NCBI GenBank assembly: GCA_035772405.1
Contig: JAYKKM010000428.1
Coordinates: 3,497,501-3,561,500 of the forward strand
Direction: 5' to 3'
DNA length: 64,000 nt
Origin: Chrysogorgia sp. JL179-B06
Taxonomy: Eukaryota; Cnidaria; Anthozoa; Scleralcyonacea; Chrysogorgiidae
This document shows, piece by piece, positions 22,769 to 32,582 of the stretch (position 1 is the first letter of the stretch; every line of letters begins with the position of its first letter). The position numbers and the translations under genes were made by a program. Under the pieces are notes generated by a model that searched no databases, had not been told where the DNA came from, and worked only from the letters and a program-made list of their open reading frames with translations.

Positions 22769-23341
22769 TTAAGACTTCTATTAAAACGCTCAACAACAGC
22801 AGCCTTTTTATCACTGTTAGTGCTAAAGTACTCGATGCTCGAGTCTCTCAACAAACTTTTCACCCCAACGTTGTAGAATTCCTTGCCGTCGTCAAATTGA
22901 GCTAACTTGGGGTCACGCCCAAATCGATCTTTAAAGTCATTCAATAACTCTCTAACAGCCTTAGTCATGTTGCCAGTGTCTTTTCTATAAACCGGGATAC
23001 CAAAAGCATATCTACTCAACACTTCAATACCCGTTAATATCCAATATCCATTGTTCTGTTTTGAATATTTACTCATGTCAACTACATGTAAGTCCATTTG
23101 AAGTTCCTCACCAAGGTAATCAACGAAGGTCGCACGGAACTTGTGTCTTCTCACAATGGGTTTGTATCTAGTGTATAAGTGTCCTGTGTTGTCAACCATT
23201 CTTTCACTGTTTTCCTAGTTACTTTCAACCCATTTTCCAATGCATGTTGATACAATTTTTCTGCACTAATGTACCCCGTCTTGGGATTATAATAGATGTC
23301 TCTCAACCCTTGTTCTGTTTCCACACCGAGTTCCATATAAT

Positions 23342-23975
23342 TCACACAATATACAATTCCAATAACACCCCACCAATTTTAAGATCGCCGTTATTTGGTT
23401 TGATACGAAACGTCACACTATGGTAAACACCTTTTTGTTACTCACCTTGGATTCAATGTCCCACGTGACGTTGTACTGACCCCTTCAAAGACTGTTCGGT
23501 GGATATTGGTAATGTTGTGATCACGTTGCTACGCTTCCCATCAATGCCTACATTGCTTTCCGTTTCAACAATGTCACACGAAACTTCTATGTACTTTAAA
23601 CCTTTGTACATATCAACCTTGTTTGGGCTAGTATGCCACTGTAAGTCGTTCGGGATCACCGCATTTATCACTCGCGAAACCAAGTAAAGGCCCAAGGGTG
23701 TCTAACACAGCTTAACTACTAACCTTGACCCTACATTTGCTCGTGGGTGGGAGTCTCTCTACCTCAAGACTCACCTTATGTTTGTTAGACTCGTGTTTTA
23801 AGACTTTGGCCAGTGTATCGAAGTCAAAGTACCCTTCGCCCACTCTAATCTTCTTAAAAGCACCAATCACGCGGGGATCAGAGTCATCCTGCACGAAGAC
23901 CTGAATGCTGTCGTCATTTGTTGTGTTGGCATAGTCCCAAAACACAGTGGCTGTCTTAACCATAATGTATATCAT
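23342..23975 (-). pseudogene. Probable penton-like minor capsid protein
   Basis: About 205 codons in three frame segments. 23,975-23,712 begins MIYIMVKTATVFWDYANTTN and contains FDFDTLAKVLKHESNKHKVS. Next come a short DTLGPLLGFAS stretch and 23,660-23,453 (MYKGLKYIEVSCDIVETESN). The last, about 23,440-23,342, reads VYHSVTFRIKPNNGDLKIGG. The LLGF then YVxxDIVE pattern resembles the single-jelly-roll penton or minor capsid proteins of Polintons. Its stop overlaps the integrase start region, showing the compact arrangement. At least two frameshifts. A virion role is likely; the exact name is less sure. Confidence 0.45.
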
Positions 23976-25950
23976 GGGTTATCATAATTTATTAACTAAA
24001 TATGTTAACAACATACTGTACTGGTAGGTTTTATAATCTACTTAAAAATATTTCTCAATAGTATATTATCGGTCCTAATCAAGGTAAACATGATATTATC
24101 ATGCCCAATTAATGGACATTCAAACAACTGGCCCAGGTTAACATCTTGTTTTAGGAACTCACACATATTTCACTAAAAGCCCATTTAAAACTAAGTAACG
24201 ATATTCGGTTGAAACACTACGTTTATTTATTTCCTGCTAAGCTGTGGACCTAGTTGCTCTGTCCTAATTCATCAGAGGAATTATAGATATAATGAAGGCA
24301 TGAGTCAATGCAGGCGCGGATTTACAAGTTAGTCGCATAAATTAGATTTAGAATTTGCAATTCAAAATACCTGTGAATAACAATCCTATTGGATAGGTTG
24401 TTGTTCTGAATTATTCTTAAGAAAAGCATAACCAATAGGGTTGTTCATGGAGTGTCTAATTTATGCGACTAACTTCTAAATCCGCGCCTGAGTCAATGTG
24501 TCAAAGACTTTGGAAGAGTTTTGCAAGAAATAACTAAACGTAGTGTCAATTTTCACTAAAAATTCAATTAACATTATAAAAACATGAAATTTTCAGCCAT
24601 ATTATCAATGGTTTGTTTCAATAAAATGTTCTAATTGTTTTCATCCTTTATCTTCCTACCAATTGCACGCCTTTCATTTCTCAATGTTTGTGCCATAATG
24701 CCATTGTTGCCTCATTGGTGTATTCTGTTGCTTTATAGAAGTGCTTCAGGACATGAGCTGAAAATAAATAAATATATAAATTTTAAAATATTAATAAGAG
24801 GGATATTAAAGTCCTACAGGTATAAAAGAGATATTTCTAGAGGTATTTTGAAGAGGTACAGTACTGTAGCTCTAAATACTTGCTTTTGTTAATTACTTTT
24901 TCATTTGAAAGGAAATAATGAAAGAGAAGTAATAGAGATGAGAATGCAGAATCAACCCCTCACTTGACCTATAACATTGACCTATAATCCAGAACCATAG
25001 TGATAAATTAGGCAGATATACATACGGTCACAAGTGTTCTATGCAAGCCAAGTTGTCTAACGCTCATCGTCAGTCAAACTTAAAATATGAAAATAAAGAC
25101 AAACCTCAAAGTTTCTGCATTGTTTTGATTTTCAAAACTGGTGCTTAATCACTATAAGTGGTCTATCACAAATAGACCTATAGTAGCATAGCCAATTAGC
25201 ATTGGCGACAGACCACTAGTTTAAGTTTGTTGTCTTGATGCCATTGAATGATAATTATCCAATGGCTTTGGTGTTACCGTGCTCTCTAAATTTAGATTAC
25301 AACAAAACCTGGTATTATTAAAGACTTGATGGGACTTTTTGAGAGAGGCATAATAGGTCTCTTATTGTTAAAATTTAAACACATGTATAACAACACATAT
25401 TTTTTCCAAGGAAAGTCCTAAAGTAAGTTATCGGCACTCAGAGCATTAATTGAGAATCCCTTTCGTACATTTTTTCATACATTACTGTATATCCTGGCTT
25501 TTATCCATGTTTTGTGGTGGGCACTAATATTTATTATAATCTGATTGCATTTTCTGCTTAGTGAATCAATCTTTTGCTGATGGTAGCAAGTAGCAACACA
25601 ATTTAAAAGTAATGTAATTATAACCAATGTCAATTTTTTAAGTACCGTATAGCCAATTTCTGACCAATTATACACAGTCCAGAGCAGGATGGCCTTCCTT
25701 GCTTTTCCCTGTGACTTATAACTGGGACAGAATATATTTCCAAATAAGGCTGACAATAAATTGGAAGTCTTCATGAATTACGGTAATAGATTTATATGTG
25801 CAAATAGCACATTGTGTCGGTCACAAGAAACTACATATCACTTCAATATGCCATGCAAAAACTTGACAGATATAATGTAAAATCTCACTCTCTAAATTAC
25901 GGTACAGGGGGAAATACATATTATTTCAATATTTCCTCAACTAATTCAAA
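23976..25950. other. Gene-free central provirus region, left part
   Basis: AT-rich, many stops on both strands, with one hAT-like MITE. The short frame at 24,635-24,892 shows no motif. Either the long intergenic region between the divergent gene blocks or an unrecognised insertion; the two cannot be separated by eye. Confidence 0.5.
24311..24490. mobile_element. Short hAT-like MITE with 8-bp duplication
   Basis: 180 bases. Termini CAGGCGCGGATTTACAAGTT and AACTTCTAAATCCGCGCCTG with longer imperfect arms (TTAGTCGCATAAATTAGA). Flanked by AGTCAATG at 24,303-24,310 and 24,491-24,498. The 8-bp duplication and CAGG ends fit hAT. Confidence 0.9.
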
Positions 25951-25959
25951 CTAGATACA

Positions 25960-26045
25960 GTAATACTGGGAATTGAACCCTGCGACCCTGGCAATATACA
26001 GTACACCAGCACACTAACCGACTGAACTATGGGAGCTTGGCTACA
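25960..26045 (-). mobile_element. tRNA-derived SINE fragment
   Basis: The reverse strand reads TAGTTCAGTCGGTTAGTG (A box-like) and, about 32 bases later, GGGTTCAATTCCCAG (B box-like), the split Pol III promoter of a tRNA. The cloverleaf is poor and no anticodon arm is convincing, so a SINE head is preferred over a tRNA gene. A related 3' tail (GTTGCATTTTTC, AACTGGTTCCAG) is at about 26,488-26,520. Confidence 0.5.
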
Positions 26046-26204
26046 AGTTCAGTATATACCTGTACGACCATGGTGGAAATGCCACAAATGAAGTGAATGG
26101 GTTTATTACTGAGAATATTTGGCATTTACACTCAATTAAGGTGGCTCTTGATGGTTTTAAACATGAATGCATAACTATATTAGACTAAAGTACTTAAAGG
26201 ACCA

Positions 26205-26408
26205 TCTGTACACGGTACGATTTGTCGTATACGATTGTCATCTTGGTGTATGTGATCAAACTGTACACGCATGTCAACATTCACCATCAAATCAGAAACA
26301 AGAATTATGTTGTGTGCAAACAATTGCATACGCCAGTACGACAATCGTATACAACAATGTATGCCAGAATGACAATCGTATACGATGAATTGTATTGTGT
26401 AGAAGGGC
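26205..26408. mobile_element. Short foldback MITE
   Basis: Left arm GTACGATTTGTCGTATACGATTGTC and right arm GACAATCGTATACGATGAATTGT are inverted repeats, with an additional internal GACAATCGTATAC. Outside it, TTACTGAGAATATTTGGCAT at about 26,105 is mirrored at about 26,580-26,605 (ATGCCAAATATTCTCAGTAA), an outer foldback holding the MITE and a SINE tail. Confidence 0.65.
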
Positions 26409-26639
26409 CATAAGGAAGCCTAGTTAGTAAGTACTCGTACTTACTCGTACCAAGACGAGTCAGGGGTGTGACACAGGCTAGTCTTGTAGTTGCATTTTTC
26501 TTAACTGGTTCCAGTCGGTTTATCACACTTACAATTTTCCTTCACTATAACTTTAATATGTCATCCAATTAATGTAGTGTAAATGCCAAATATTCTCAGT
26601 AAAATATCCATTCACTTCATAATGGCATAATAGCTCCTG

Positions 26640-27600
26640 TCATAGGACTCCATAATCTCAAGAGCTGTGGCTTAAATTCCAGCTACTAAACTGTTAGGCC
26701 TTGAAGTTATATTTTTCACAACCCATCTCAGTTGCATCTTCACACTCAAAGTTTTCCTTCACTATAACTTCAACATTGTCATAACTAAGTGCCAACCAGC
26801 AACCAGTTTCTCTTATAATTAAATGACAGTTTAATTGCTTTGATGAAGAGCAAGATTTAATATAATAAACAGTTCCAGTACAGTAATATTGGTGCATTTT
26901 CCTTCAGGGACTTAATAAGACCTTTTTCAGCAAACTTTCAATGGTCTTATGAGCAATTGAAGAAAGCTGATCAGTCGCAGCAATCACGCGCCCCAGATAC
27001 GCTTTCCAGCCACCTTTAGGCGGTTTGACCGTTTGACCACTGCTTTGAAAACAACAGTGATCAACTGCATGCCTTCTTTCTTCGGATTAACGAGCATAAT
27101 CGCGAAGTAGTCCAATAATAGAAGTCCAGTGGATCAATACGTATTTCATCTCGCTTGTAGATAGGTTTCATACGTCAAATAAAGTTATAAAGATACGAGC
27201 TTCTCTAACAAATACGAAATATTGATTTGCGCCATAACATCACGTGTCACTCTGATCACGTGCTATGTGGAATAAAGTACCGGTCGGCATTTTGATACAT
27301 GTTCAGAGAGATTTTAACAATGTTGTCAGCTTGGCGGAGCCTGAGGATTTCAGTATTATTTTAGACCAGATTGGTGTAATGTTAGACAGATTTGGTGTGT
27401 AGACAACCATAATATATAAAGACAATGATGCATTCAATTTCATTTATGATATTAGTGAAATCAGCTATTCAGTTGTTTGTCATGCATTACTAAAACAGAA
27501 TACAGAATAGTTCATAATTATTCAAATATTTTTGAATAGAATAATTTTATATATTTAATTACCAATTTTTACCTCAACTTATCCACAAATCAAGAAAAAC
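26640..27600. other. Central provirus region, possible broken ORF
   Basis: On the minus strand at about 27,174-27,057, MKPIYKRDEIRIDPLDFYYW and, in another frame at 27,025-26,908, KPPKGGWKAYLGRVIAATDQ followed by LSSIAHKTIESLLKK look protein-like. No family recognised. The remainder is AT-rich with no gene. Confidence 0.3.
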
Positions 27601-27922
27601 TACAATGACTCCAAGAAAGAGCATAATAACTCCAACAAAGAGTGCTATGACTCTAACAAAGAGTCCTCGGACTCCAACAAAGAGTGCTGTGACTCCAACA
27701 AAGAGTGCTATGACTCTAACAAAGAGTCCATCGACTCCTCCAGGAGTCCTATAACTCCTAGAAAGAGTTCATGGAGTCCACTAAAGTGTCATTTTGACCC
27801 CATGTTGGGGTCAAAACAACCCTTAGAGTCAAAACCACTCCATGAAGGGTCAAAATGACCCTTCGAAGAAAGGTGCTGAAATGACTCCTTGGGGTCAAAA
27901 CGACTCTTTTGAATTTACAATG
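27601..27922. repeat. ACTCC/GAGT degenerate array, CACTG-type end
   Basis: About 15-19 base units such as ACTCCAACAAAGAGTGCT repeat over 200 bases and grade into GGGTCAAAAYGACYC palindromes. The right edge TTTGAATTTACAATG is one base from the CAGTG terminus of the family. It abuts the start of the right-hand gene block. Confidence 0.7.
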
Positions 27923-27924
27923 CA

Positions 27925-28722
27925 CGTACCGTTCAGGGGTGTCTTTACAGAACTTGAGTTACCGCGAGTCCGTCCCAAAGCAAATCACAAGTCTCATGAG
28001 ATTCCACGTGTACTTCACCATGAGACGCGTGACCTTCCGTTTAAGTAAGAGCGAACTGTACGTGCCTGACTGGCGACTCTTGAAAGGTCACGTACCATTG
28101 ACTGGTTATTGGAATAGATACATCAAAGACATCCAGGGTGATTATCGTCGGTATTGTCCGAGAAAATCCGATGGGTTCACAGAACTAGGACAAGAATTAT
28201 TAAACCAATCGATTGAAGTTTATGTGTATGCCATTCTTGGAGCCCAAGAAAAGTCGAAACAGAGCGTCGTTGGAACTAAAGCCAGCGCTCGAGAAGTATA
28301 CAACAAGTTTTAGAAACATCGTTGAAGACGCTGTGGTTCAATACTCACCCAGTGTTTGGATCGGTCTCATGAACAAAGCAATAATTAGTGACACCAATGT
28401 TAAGTTAGACACAGCTGTGACACCTAATACTTGGTTGATCCCCAGAAGTATGGTTTTGTTAAAGGACCCCATTGTTGGTTATAATAACGTACTTAGAACT
28501 TCGTCTGAAACTGGGATGACATTTGGGTATAACGACGGGTTGAACTATCGAGCGTCAAAAGTGAAGCACAAAAACGTCCATCAAAAAACAGGACATCACT
28601 TGGAGACTCTAGTTGTGCCACCTGTGAAGAAAACACTGGTCACCACCACCACCGCAAGTAAGTCAGACAATCACACGACAACGTTAACGACACTCTTAGG
28701 AGTCTCGACAGTCTCCGAATGA
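27925..28722 (+). pseudogene. Unknown provirus protein, frameshifted
   Basis: Three frame segments: to 28,048 (FRGVFTELELPRVRPKANHK), about 28,030-28,313 (SKSELYVPDWRLLKGHVPLT, WNRYIKDIQGDYRRYCPRK) and about 28,290-28,722 (VWIGLMNKAIISDTNVKLDT, TSSETGMTFGYNDGLNYRAS). Unrecognised. About 260 codons if continuous; its N-terminus may have been cut by the ACTCC array. Position among virion-type genes suggests a structural role, as inference only. Confidence 0.45.
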
Positions 28723-28739
28723 ATCTTTATTAAAATAAT

Positions 28740-29530
28740 CCGGTACCAGCAACAAACGTGCTAGTTTACAAAAATGGATATACAATATTTATAAAGAATT
28801 GAAAAGATATCTATTTACAAAACATCGTTTGAAGCGTTCAGTTCTCACCCTAGGGAGAATATAATCATGTACACGCTTACGCAGCATTCGTTTACGTTTC
28901 ATGGGTAGCAGATCAGTGAGAGCATGACAGGGACTGCTCTCAATCTTCTCTATGAGCTTCCTATCTCTAGTATTACACATATCCATAATGGATATCCATA
29001 GAAATATAACCATATTTATGAGCACGATGAAGAAACCTATCGATCTGGCTAAGATACTTATTATAGTATGCGCATCCCCAAACTTCAATACCAAAAACTA
29101 GTAATGAAACTATAAGACTATGGAAAAGCAAGTCCAATTGTTGAGCCGAAAAACCATAGAACTTACAGACTCGCATGATATACATCCTACTACTAGTCCT
29201 AGAAATAATATTCTGAAACTGAATATCCCAGTTGCAAGGATTTTCCTGAAAGGTTACTCCTAAAATCTTAAGCCAATTCTTACGAGTTATACTGGGTAAA
29301 GGGTCAGGCAGAGGATTGGATATATTGCTATGAACTACCAACTCCCATGACTTAGTAAAGTTAAGCTTCATACGGTTGTTACTTGCCCAGTCAAAAATGT
29401 TCTGGGCTTCTATTGCAGAAGTATCCTTATTTCCTTGCACTTTGACACTCAAGGTAATGTCGTCAGTTATGGTTATATGGTCAGTCTGGTTATCTAATAA
29501 GCGAATATGTGTTGAAGTAATGAGTCTAAT
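28740..29530 (-). mobile_element. 5'-truncated LINE in provirus
   Basis: The minus-strand frame 29,452-28,973 reads the end of a non-LTR reverse transcriptase: AQNIFDWASNNRMKLNFTKS, LKILGVTFQENPCNWDIQF, then LLVFGIEVWGCAYYNKYLSQ. It continues in another frame to 28,789 (SSPCHALTDLLPMKRKRMLR). The YADD-type box survives only as ITDD just upstream of 29,452. It lies between two provirus genes, antisense to them. Confidence 0.8.
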
Positions 29531-29569
29531 CTATGGGTTCGAATCCGGTGACTATACGAGATCACTAAA

Positions 29570-30428
29570 ATACTAAAAAGGACAAAAAGACATCTGGACG
29601 AAGATCCCAAATTAAGTGTGAGTGGTGGAAAGATGTCTGGGGACATAGATATGGCGCTTTGGGCGGTCAAAAACGTAGCAAAGTCAGTCGATGACCTTGA
29701 CGCCATTAATAAAAAAGTCTTAGAACAATTGTATTTACCGTTTTACTTTAAAGTGGCGTGGGTATAACGTCGTATTCGACTTCAACACCAATGTGCACGC
29801 CGTAAATAACGTTGACTTTCACACTAATAGCTCCAAAGTGAAAGCCATCGGAGAACCTACAAGTATGTTACTACAAAACGACCCAACTTATGGTCCTATT
29901 CTTGGTATTAACACTCAAGGTCACCGTTTTCTGTCCCCTGAGTTAACACCAATTCCACTCGAATCAGGGATGCATTTTAACTGCCCGAGTATGCAATGGT
30001 GTGATGTGTCCGTTTTTGTGGTAACCCGGTTACCCACGAGAGCCACAGGATCAAATTGGGAGACAATTATATCAAACGACGACGGTGGTTGGGACAAGTT
30101 CATAGGATATAAGACCGGTATGACTAATGGACTCGCGTATGGTGGTAGCGACCCAGCGATGGAGAACATATGCACGATTCCGAATAACATCGACATTACC
30201 AAAATTCATATGATATCAATACATTGGCAAATGAACAATTCACACGTCAGAGTCAACAACATCAAGTCAACTGATTCAGACTTCAACGCGAACCACAAAA
30301 AGATAGGCACCCCTTATGGAACGATCTTTGGAATACATCGACCAAGAATACCACTCGCACCTTATGCGTACCCGTCTTTGGTAGAATTCTACGGCGTGAA
30401 AATCGTGAGTGGTTACATGACCAACTGA
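29570..30428 (+). pseudogene. Unknown provirus protein (about 260 aa)
   Basis: The first part, 29,633-29,767, starts MSGDIDMALWAVKNVAKSVD and stops after 44 codons. In the next frame the product continues (YNVVFDFNTNVHAVNNVDFH) through 30,428 with EPTSMLLQNDPTYGPILGIN, LPTRATGSNWETIISNDDGG and PLAPYAYPSLVEFYGVKIVS. One frameshift near 29,760 separates them. The 211-codon ORF begins at a GTG only because the frame opens there. Beta-rich look and position fit a virion protein; no family recognised. Confidence 0.5.
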
Positions 30429-30481
30429 GACATCATATAGTCACAGGTGAAAAAATGATGAAGGAATATGGTATAAAGTAA

Positions 30482-30688
30482 ATGGGAGCATGTATTTCGA
30501 GACCCGATGAAGTGTGCAAAATAAATAAGACAACTGATCGCATGTTTAAGGCTGGTGGGTCATTTGGTCGCGGTAACGTGAGCTTCGAATTTCACGCTGA
30601 AATTGGTTTGAGGTCGAGAAAGACTTATGGTGAGCCTATTGTGTTACCGGACCCCGGTACCATTGGTCTCGCGGTAGACACACCCTAA
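30482..30688 (+). CDS. Small MG-start protein 1 (possible N-myristoylation)
   Basis: 68 codons starting MGACISRPDE. Gly2 with Ser at position 6 fits the eukaryotic N-myristoylation consensus, so membrane or virion-membrane attachment is possible (inference). The rest (FGRGNVSFEFHAEIGLRSRK) is unrecognised. Intact, with ATG directly after an A-rich stretch. Six bases separate it from the next ORF. Confidence 0.5.
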   Translation: MGACISRPDEVCKINKTTDRMFKAGGSFGRGNVSFEFHAEIGLRSRKTYGEPIVLPDPGTIGLAVDTP

Positions 30689-30694
30689 GTTATT

Positions 30695-30865
30695 ATGGGT
30701 TGGTTCACCAAGTTGGTTTGTAACGTGAGAAACTTTTTCAGACGCAAGTCGAAGACCAATCAACCCGTTAAAACACACCGGATGCATTGGTACACAACAC
30801 GTCAGGTCTATAAAGTCCCTAACAATGACAAAGTGGCGACGCCCTTATTGACGCACCGTAAATAA
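30695..30865 (+). CDS. Small MG-start basic protein 2
   Basis: 56 codons beginning MGWFTKLVCNVRNFFRRKSK and ending VATPLLTHRK. Gly2 and the following basic, aromatic stretch could bind membranes. It directly follows the other MG-start ORF, suggesting a functional pair. Unrecognised; below usual ORF cut-offs but intact from ATG to TAA. Confidence 0.4.
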   Translation: MGWFTKLVCNVRNFFRRKSKTNQPVKTHRMHWYTTRQVYKVPNNDKVATPLLTHRK

Positions 30866-30889
30866 TATTTCTGTGGGGACTATAGTAAT

Positions 30890-31605
30890 GTCGCACTTCG
30901 ACTATTCAACTTCGACAGTCACCAAGTCACAACGGTCATGAATAACGGCGATGTCTGGTTCAAAGCGAAAGACGTCGTGAACGCTCTAGGTTATGCTCGA
31001 CCAAAGGATGCAGTTCAGTGTCACATCGAAACTGACTGTAAAATGAGGAGCGGTGATTTGGCGCCCCTGCTAAAATCAAATCCACAGACCGTATTTATCA
31101 ACGAACCTGGGGTTTATTCGTTGATATTCTCGAGTAAAATGGAACGTGCGAAACACTTTAGAATATGGGTGTACTCAGAGGTCTTGCCAAGCATCAGAAC
31201 GACTGGGACCTTCACACTTCTTAAGAATAACCAATTCAAGATGATCACTGAATTTGACCTGCAAACGAAAGTCGTTGACTACATTAGGAAGTACCACTCA
31301 GAAGCTATTTTGATAGCTGGGCTAATCAAGACACTCCAGGTAAAAGGATAAATTCGTGGAAAAAAGGTTACCAACGTGGAACACCTGACTTAATCATTGC
31401 CAACGCACACAAAAGGTACACTGGACTCGCGATCGAGTTCAAGAACCCAGGTGGCACAGGCAAATGTTCTGAGGACCAAAAGAAACTGATGCTTAGGTAC
31501 AAATTCGCTGGGTATCTAACGTTGTTGTGCGAATCGTACGATTCTGCTATTAGTAATGTAACGTTAAACAACCACATGAAATGGATACACCGTGGTCATG
31601 AGTAA
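30890..31605 (+). pseudogene. Bro-N domain protein with VRR-NUC nuclease domain
   Basis: N-terminal Bro-N/KilA-type DNA-binding domain: RLFNFDSHQVTTVMNNGDVW, FKAKDVVNALGYARPKDAV, then INEPGVYSLIFSSKMERAKH and FRIWVYSEVLPSIRTTG, the standard Bro-N order. The ATG at 30,938 is internal to the domain, so the true start lies upstream in a shifted frame. The frame stops at 31,351; a neighbouring frame from about 31,320 continues GTPDLIIANAHKRYTGLAIE, FKNPGGTGKCSEDQ and LRYKFAGYLTLLCES to 31,605. Those match VRR-NUC (PDDEXK) motifs: GxPDL, then E-x-K, then SxxQ and a C-terminal strand. Likely acts on viral DNA structures or host DNA; function is inference from domains. One frameshift. Confidence 0.75.
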
Positions 31606-31609
31606 TTGT

Positions 31610-31924
31610 CACAAATTGTGTCAGGGTGGTGACGTCTACACACTGCTTTGTATTGTTCAGCACCACCAACAAATGATGGTCCTGGGTTATATCTCCAATT
31701 GTGACAGATCATTTGCAGTTGCGGCGGCTAAACTTTGGAACTCTCTACCAATCGCTATCAAGTCTTTAGATTCTCTTAATATTTTTAAATCTACCATCAA
31801 AACTTATCTTTTTACTAAATATTTTTAGACATTTTTAGACTATTTTATAGTAATTCTTAGATTTACTCACCGTGTATGGCATCGAGACTATGTGTGATGC
31901 TCTATTGTATTATTATTATTATTG
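31610..31924 (+). mobile_element. LINE 3' end with (ATT)n tail
   Basis: Reads NCDRSFAVAAAKLWNSLPIA then IKSLDSLNIFKSTIKTYLF, the stereotyped C-terminus of CR1-like non-LTR reverse transcriptases, followed by a short 3' UTR and a TATTATTATTATTATT tail at 31,907-31,923. Severely 5'-truncated. The tail runs directly into the 3' end of the thymidine kinase gene, which has lost its natural C-terminus. Confidence 0.82.
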
Positions 31925-32409
31925 AATGGCGCTTCAACGGTTATTCCGGTAGTGTCACGACAAACAGCACAATATGCTTTGAGAAAGGTGATGTCGTCTG
32001 AGACTGGAAATAATGTGTCAAGCTCACCAAGTCTTTCTAAGTGTTCTGTTGAAACTAGACCACAAATGATTACGTGAATACCAGCTTTGACGTAATCACG
32101 AATAACTGATAAGTCAGGGTACCAATGGCCTTCGTCAATGCCAACGGCGTCGTAACCAGTCAGCTCAGACACTGCAGGAAACTCAGTGATTAGTCTCGCA
32201 CTCAGATGGTCTGATCCAACGACAATAGTTCTACGGTGTGTGGAAAACGTGTGGTCCGTTCGTCGGGTGTCACCTGCGTTGTTCATGTAAAGGACATTGA
32301 GTCCCGACTTGCTTAGTGTGATTAGTTTACTGAGAGTTTTTGTTGTCTTACCGGAGAACATGGGACCAATGATGATTTCCAGTTTACCAATTTTTTTTGT
32401 TGGGTTCAT
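31888..32409 (-). CDS. tk: Type II thymidine kinase, C-terminus replaced
   Basis: Phosphorylates thymidine to dTMP in the salvage pathway. 173 codons with P-loop GPMFSGKTT near residue 15, IDEGHWYPDL (the DEGQF-equivalent, catalytic Glu) near residue 91, and CAVC, one half of the zinc site, near residue 149. Real sequence ends at about GITVEAPF; the final NNNNNTIEHHT is read from the ATT tail of the inserted LINE, so the second zinc-binding cysteine pair is missing. Otherwise the frame is open, unusual in this decayed element. Transcribed against its Bro-N neighbour. Could be of viral or animal TK1 origin; not resolvable by eye. Confidence 0.92.
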   Translation of the reverse strand: MNPTKKIGKLEIIIGPMFSGKTTKTLSKLITLSKSGLNVLYMNNAGDTRRTDHTFSTHRRTIVVGSDHLSARLITEFPAVSELTGYDAVGIDEGHWYPDLSVIRDYVKAGIHVIICGLVSTEHLERLGELDTLFPVSDDITFLKAYCAVCRDTTGITVEAPFNNNNNTIEHHT

Positions 32410-32582
32410 GGTATACTACACCCCGAGAAATTGTTTTTACTGACGCGCTTTCGTTGCACCAGTATCAAAGTTCACGACAATCAATTCGTCGGCGAAGCTC
32501 TAGGTTCTTGAGATGGGAACTTAAGTTCTCGTGTGTTGAACGGTACCCTAGGTCGCCGCTAGCTACACCACATGGGTGACAC

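Larger units (their letters stand above)
21057..23345 (-). pseudogene. int: Retroviral-type integrase with chromodomain
   Basis: Catalyses insertion of the provirus ends into host DNA. N-terminus about 23,336-23,151 (QGLRDIYYNPKTGYISAEKL, a helix-turn-helix-like start). Catalytic core 23,199-22,770 with DDE residues in QMDLHVVD, QFDDGKEF and AAVVERFNRS (33 residues between the second D and E by my count). The gene is then split by a 1,171-base TTAA element. It resumes at 21,586 (YKWIDVLDQLVGNYNSNVNR, then FKVGELVRISKYKS) and, after a frame change near 21,290, ends in a chromodomain (VYRVEKMLKK, VLVKWLGYDSKHNSWIPESD), stop at 21,057. First ATG in the N-terminal frame is at about 23,336; the upstream GTG at 23,345 overlaps the previous gene's stop. 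Breaks make it inactive. Confidence 0.9.

Noticed and set aside
25960..26045. Possible tRNA gene (A and B box present)
   Set aside because: No convincing anticodon and acceptor stems; a related sequence at 36.1 kb carries a SINE tail.
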